Assembly: GCF_041260155.1 (NCBI RefSeq)
Contig: NC_091932.1
Span: 47,293,129 to 47,357,128, forward strand
Length of the DNA: 64,000 nt
Origin: Ptychodera flava
Taxonomy: Eukaryota > Hemichordata > Enteropneusta > Ptychoderidae
Direction: 5' to 3'
In this document: positions 60,973 through 64,000 of the stretch, one piece after another
How positions within the stretch are numbered: position 1 is the stretch's first letter
How the letters are laid out: every line of letters starts with the position of its first letter
Notes under the pieces: generated by a model
What the model saw: the letters and a program-made list of their open reading frames with translations, nothing else
Told to the model about the DNA's origin: nothing
Database searches by the model: none
Made by a program: the position numbers and the translations under genes

Positions 60973-61166
60973 TCACTGGTAAGCGTCCTCTGCTGCAACA
61001 CCAAAAGAGTCCAAGAAACTGAACAGAAATTCGAATGTCGGTCTGGACTTCGGCTCTTCTTCCCAACATTTCATCATTACCTCGTAGAGGGCCTCAGGGC
61101 ATTTGTGTGGTTTGGGCATGCGCCATCCTGATGAAATCCTGTCTAATGTTTCTTGGTTGCCCAAAG
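60973..61166 (-). CDS. Src-related tyrosine kinase, last exon
   Basis: A 194-bp exon; acceptor CCATTTTTTCAG, entering in phase 1. It encodes the end of the kinase C-lobe: LGNQETLDRISSGWRMPKP, CPEALYEVMMKCW, EEPKSRPTFEFL, then a short tail ending AEDAYQ and TGA. This matches the Src-family pattern (GYRMPCP, CPE.L..LM..CW, RPTFEYL). The tail Tyr lies at the same distance from RPTFE as the Csk-regulated tail Tyr of Src, but the protein stops one residue later, lacking the usual further residues. The conserved Arg after EEPKS packs against APE in kinases. Confidence 0.93.
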
Positions 61167-62225
<1,059 letters not shown>

Positions 62226-62718
62226 GCCCATTATAGTTTAGAAAAACCAAATATTTCTTGATAGGATAGAAGAATAGCTACATTATCCTGGTAAAGTTAA
62301 CAGAATATAACATCTAATTGTTAAAAGAAACTAGCTAAATACGAAAAGGACATCTTTTTCTGAAAAATAAAGTGTGTGTTAAAAGGGTCAGTAGCTGGAA
62401 TTTACATTTCTGATTATTTTTGTATCCTACATCGACAGCAAGATCTTGTTCTATCCTCAAAACCGTGTTAATACATCTCTTTAGCTTGTCAACACTGTGA
62501 GCGCGTCTGTATGTGTAAAATGAACCGTTATTGTTCACATTTGAATTCTTGGCCCGATCAGATTTCACTTGTCAACTGTACACAGCGAAGTTGGCATGCT
62601 GATACTGTATATCTCGACATACTGACATACTTTGGGAATAGAAAAGAAATTGTAGTCCTGACATTAGAAACGAAAAAATTTAAAACAGTAATGAAAGTTA
62701 CAGCTACTTGCCCTTTGA

Positions 62719-63962
<1,244 letters not shown>

Positions 63963-64000
63963 AATTGATAACTTTCAAAGAGGCAGGGTGCAAGGCCCGC
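63963..64000 (-). CDS. Possible next upstream kinase exon, 3' edge only
   Basis: The last 38 bases before the window edge end in a good donor (AATT|GTAAGT). One frame reads RALHPASLKVIN and would leave the exon in phase 1, as all other kinase introns here do. ALHPAS..K.I could match the N-lobe segment (LRHP.L..L) of tyrosine kinases, but the piece is too short to be sure. Confidence 0.25.

Overview
This is AT-rich, intron-rich eukaryotic DNA, most likely from a marine invertebrate deuterostome. A hemichordate such as an acorn worm is my guess, based on the repeat families and on a WSC-domain gene family, but nothing in the window proves it. There are no bacterial-style genes. Nearly all long reading frames are chance frames, microsatellite translations or decayed LINE reverse transcriptases. 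The real protein-coding content is a set of short exons that had to be assembled from splice sites, intron phase and comparison of paralogues, all on the minus strand.

Layout from left to right. At 1-1977 is the first exon and part of intron 1 of a first WSC gene (gene C), which runs off the left edge. At 1978-11779 is intergenic DNA with three kinds of TTAA-flanked MITE, a 67-bp satellite, and a CACTA-like element that was later hit by a LINE. At 11780-22941 is gene A (four exons) and at 27993-40874 is gene B (four exons). They are tandem paralogues with the same exon order and the same intron phases (1, 1, 2). Each encodes a predicted secreted protein of about 195 residues: signal peptide, one eight-cysteine WSC domain, a short basic linker, and a six-cysteine PAN/apple-like tail. 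At 40875-60972 is a long intergenic stretch rich in mobile DNA: a LINE split by a TTAA MITE, a satellite carrying perfect DR1 nuclear-receptor half-site pairs, a hAT-like MITE, and a 4-kb long inverted repeat. At 60973-64000 are the last three coding exons of a Src-related non-receptor tyrosine kinase that continues off the right edge.

The WSC genes look like a recently expanded array. The conserved linker exon differs between A and B at five positions, all synonymous. Homology between A and B also extends several hundred bases upstream of the start codons. Genes A and C share an RFX X-box-like motif at the same distance upstream of the start.

The mobile-element record is unusually readable. 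One MITE sits in a LINE open reading frame, and taking it out at TTAA restores the frame. Another copy of the same MITE is interrupted by a 5'-truncated LINE with a perfect 14-bp target duplication. Exon calls rest on splice consensus and paralogue comparison done by eye; transcripts would be needed to confirm them.
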